The notes below the pieces were generated by a model. It made no database searches, had not been told where the DNA came from, and saw only the letters and a list, made by a program, of their open reading frames with translations. Positions 63,765 through 64,000 of a DNA stretch of 64,000 bases are shown piece after piece (position 1 is the first letter of the stretch; each line of letters opens with the position of its first letter). Source of the stretch: Actibacterium sp. (GTDB lineage: Bacteria; Pseudomonadota; Alphaproteobacteria; Rhodobacterales; Rhodobacteraceae); NCBI GenBank assembly GCA_016278325.1, contig JADQCB010000002.1, positions 248,001 to 312,000 on the forward strand, written 5' to 3'. The position numbers were made by a program, and so were the translations under genes.

Positions 63765-63983
63765 ATGGGCATCGACAAGGAAAGCGACCTCGCCGCCAAT
63801 CTTCAGATCGGTCCGACCACGCTGGGCATGGTGCGGATCTATGTCGAGGCCGAGGGCCTGGAACTTCCGCTCGACTTCGAGCCCGAAGAGGCCGAGGAAA
63901 TCGCCGAAGAGATCCGCGCCGCCGCCGCCCATGCCCGCAAGAAGGCGCCGGGCGGCGGAAAGCCACGCAAAAAGGGCGGCTGA
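63765..63983 (+). CDS. DUF6324-like small protein
   Basis: 72 residues, cytoplasmic. GIDKESDLAANLQIGPTTLGMVRIYVEAEG, then LPLDFEPEEAEEIAEEIRAAAAHA, with a basic Gly/Lys tail. Short proteins with this LQIGPTxLGMVRI core are common in Rhodobacteraceae; I believe they are DUF6324, function unknown. AGGAG lies 10 nt upstream of ATG 63765. Confidence 0.78.
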   Translation: MGIDKESDLAANLQIGPTTLGMVRIYVEAEGLELPLDFEPEEAEEIAEEIRAAAAHARKKAPGGGKPRKKGG

Positions 63984-64000
63984 GAACCGGGCACCGGGGC

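Overview
The window is a GC-rich chromosomal segment of an alphaproteobacterium, almost certainly a member of the Rhodobacteraceae (order Rhodobacterales). The evidence is a Rhodobacter-type gene transfer agent (GTA) cluster, a CckA-type cell-cycle kinase, an alphaproteobacterial LexA box (GTTC-N7-GTTC) upstream of recA, a tRNA-His with no G-1 and with A73, and several small protein families typical of this group. It is ordinary core chromosome, except for one short patch of mobile-element remnants between two tRNA genes.

Layout. 1-8.4 kb (minus): GTA structural genes g1 to g12, with g12 cut by the window edge. 8.6-10.7 kb (minus): acpP, fabG, fabD. 10.8-12.4 kb: a glycosyltransferase and a membrane protein. 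12.65-13.9 kb (plus): rpsF-rpsR-rplI. 14-18 kb: a transglycosylase lipoprotein, tig, tRNA-Leu, a small Hint-like protein and NAD(P)HX repair. 18.2-20 kb: glnB-glnA. 20.3-24.6 kb: an unknown membrane protein, a cell-wall amidase, a small lipoprotein, a hemolysin III homologue and an HpcH-type aldolase. 24.7-34.7 kb: an alpha-glucoside uptake and hydrolysis locus (aglEFGAK, divergent from aglR, a GH1 glucosidase and glucokinase) with two operator-like palindromes. 34.7-36.5 kb: an MBL hydrolase and an enoyl-CoA hydratase-like enzyme. 36.6-43.7 kb (minus): cytochrome c maturation genes ccmE, ccmF and ccmH with a GTA lysis cassette (endolysin, holin, tiny membrane protein) lodged between ccmE and ccmF, then argC, murI and an acyltransferase. 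43.8-52.5 kb: recA, a sulfotransferase-like gene, cckA, rsmB, an unknown protein, rlmE and a Ppx/GppA phosphatase. 52.7-57.9 kb (plus): a one-carbon/corrinoid cluster (MTHFR-like, methyl-THF:corrinoid methyltransferase, RACo-type reactivase). 58-64 kb: tRNAs, IS and recombinase remnants, an oxidoreductase, rpoH, rluD and a CDP-alcohol phosphatidyltransferase.

The most interesting theme is GTA control. Perfect CtrA boxes (TTAA-N7-TTAA) occur at only two places I could find: just upstream of the GTA terminase genes and just upstream of cckA, whose product feeds phosphate to CtrA. In addition, intrinsic-terminator-like hairpins sit in the sense direction directly in front of three GTA units: the g1 leader, the terL-portal gap, and the endolysin start. 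This suggests CtrA-driven initiation combined with terminator gating (attenuation or antitermination). That model is inference and would need transcript data.
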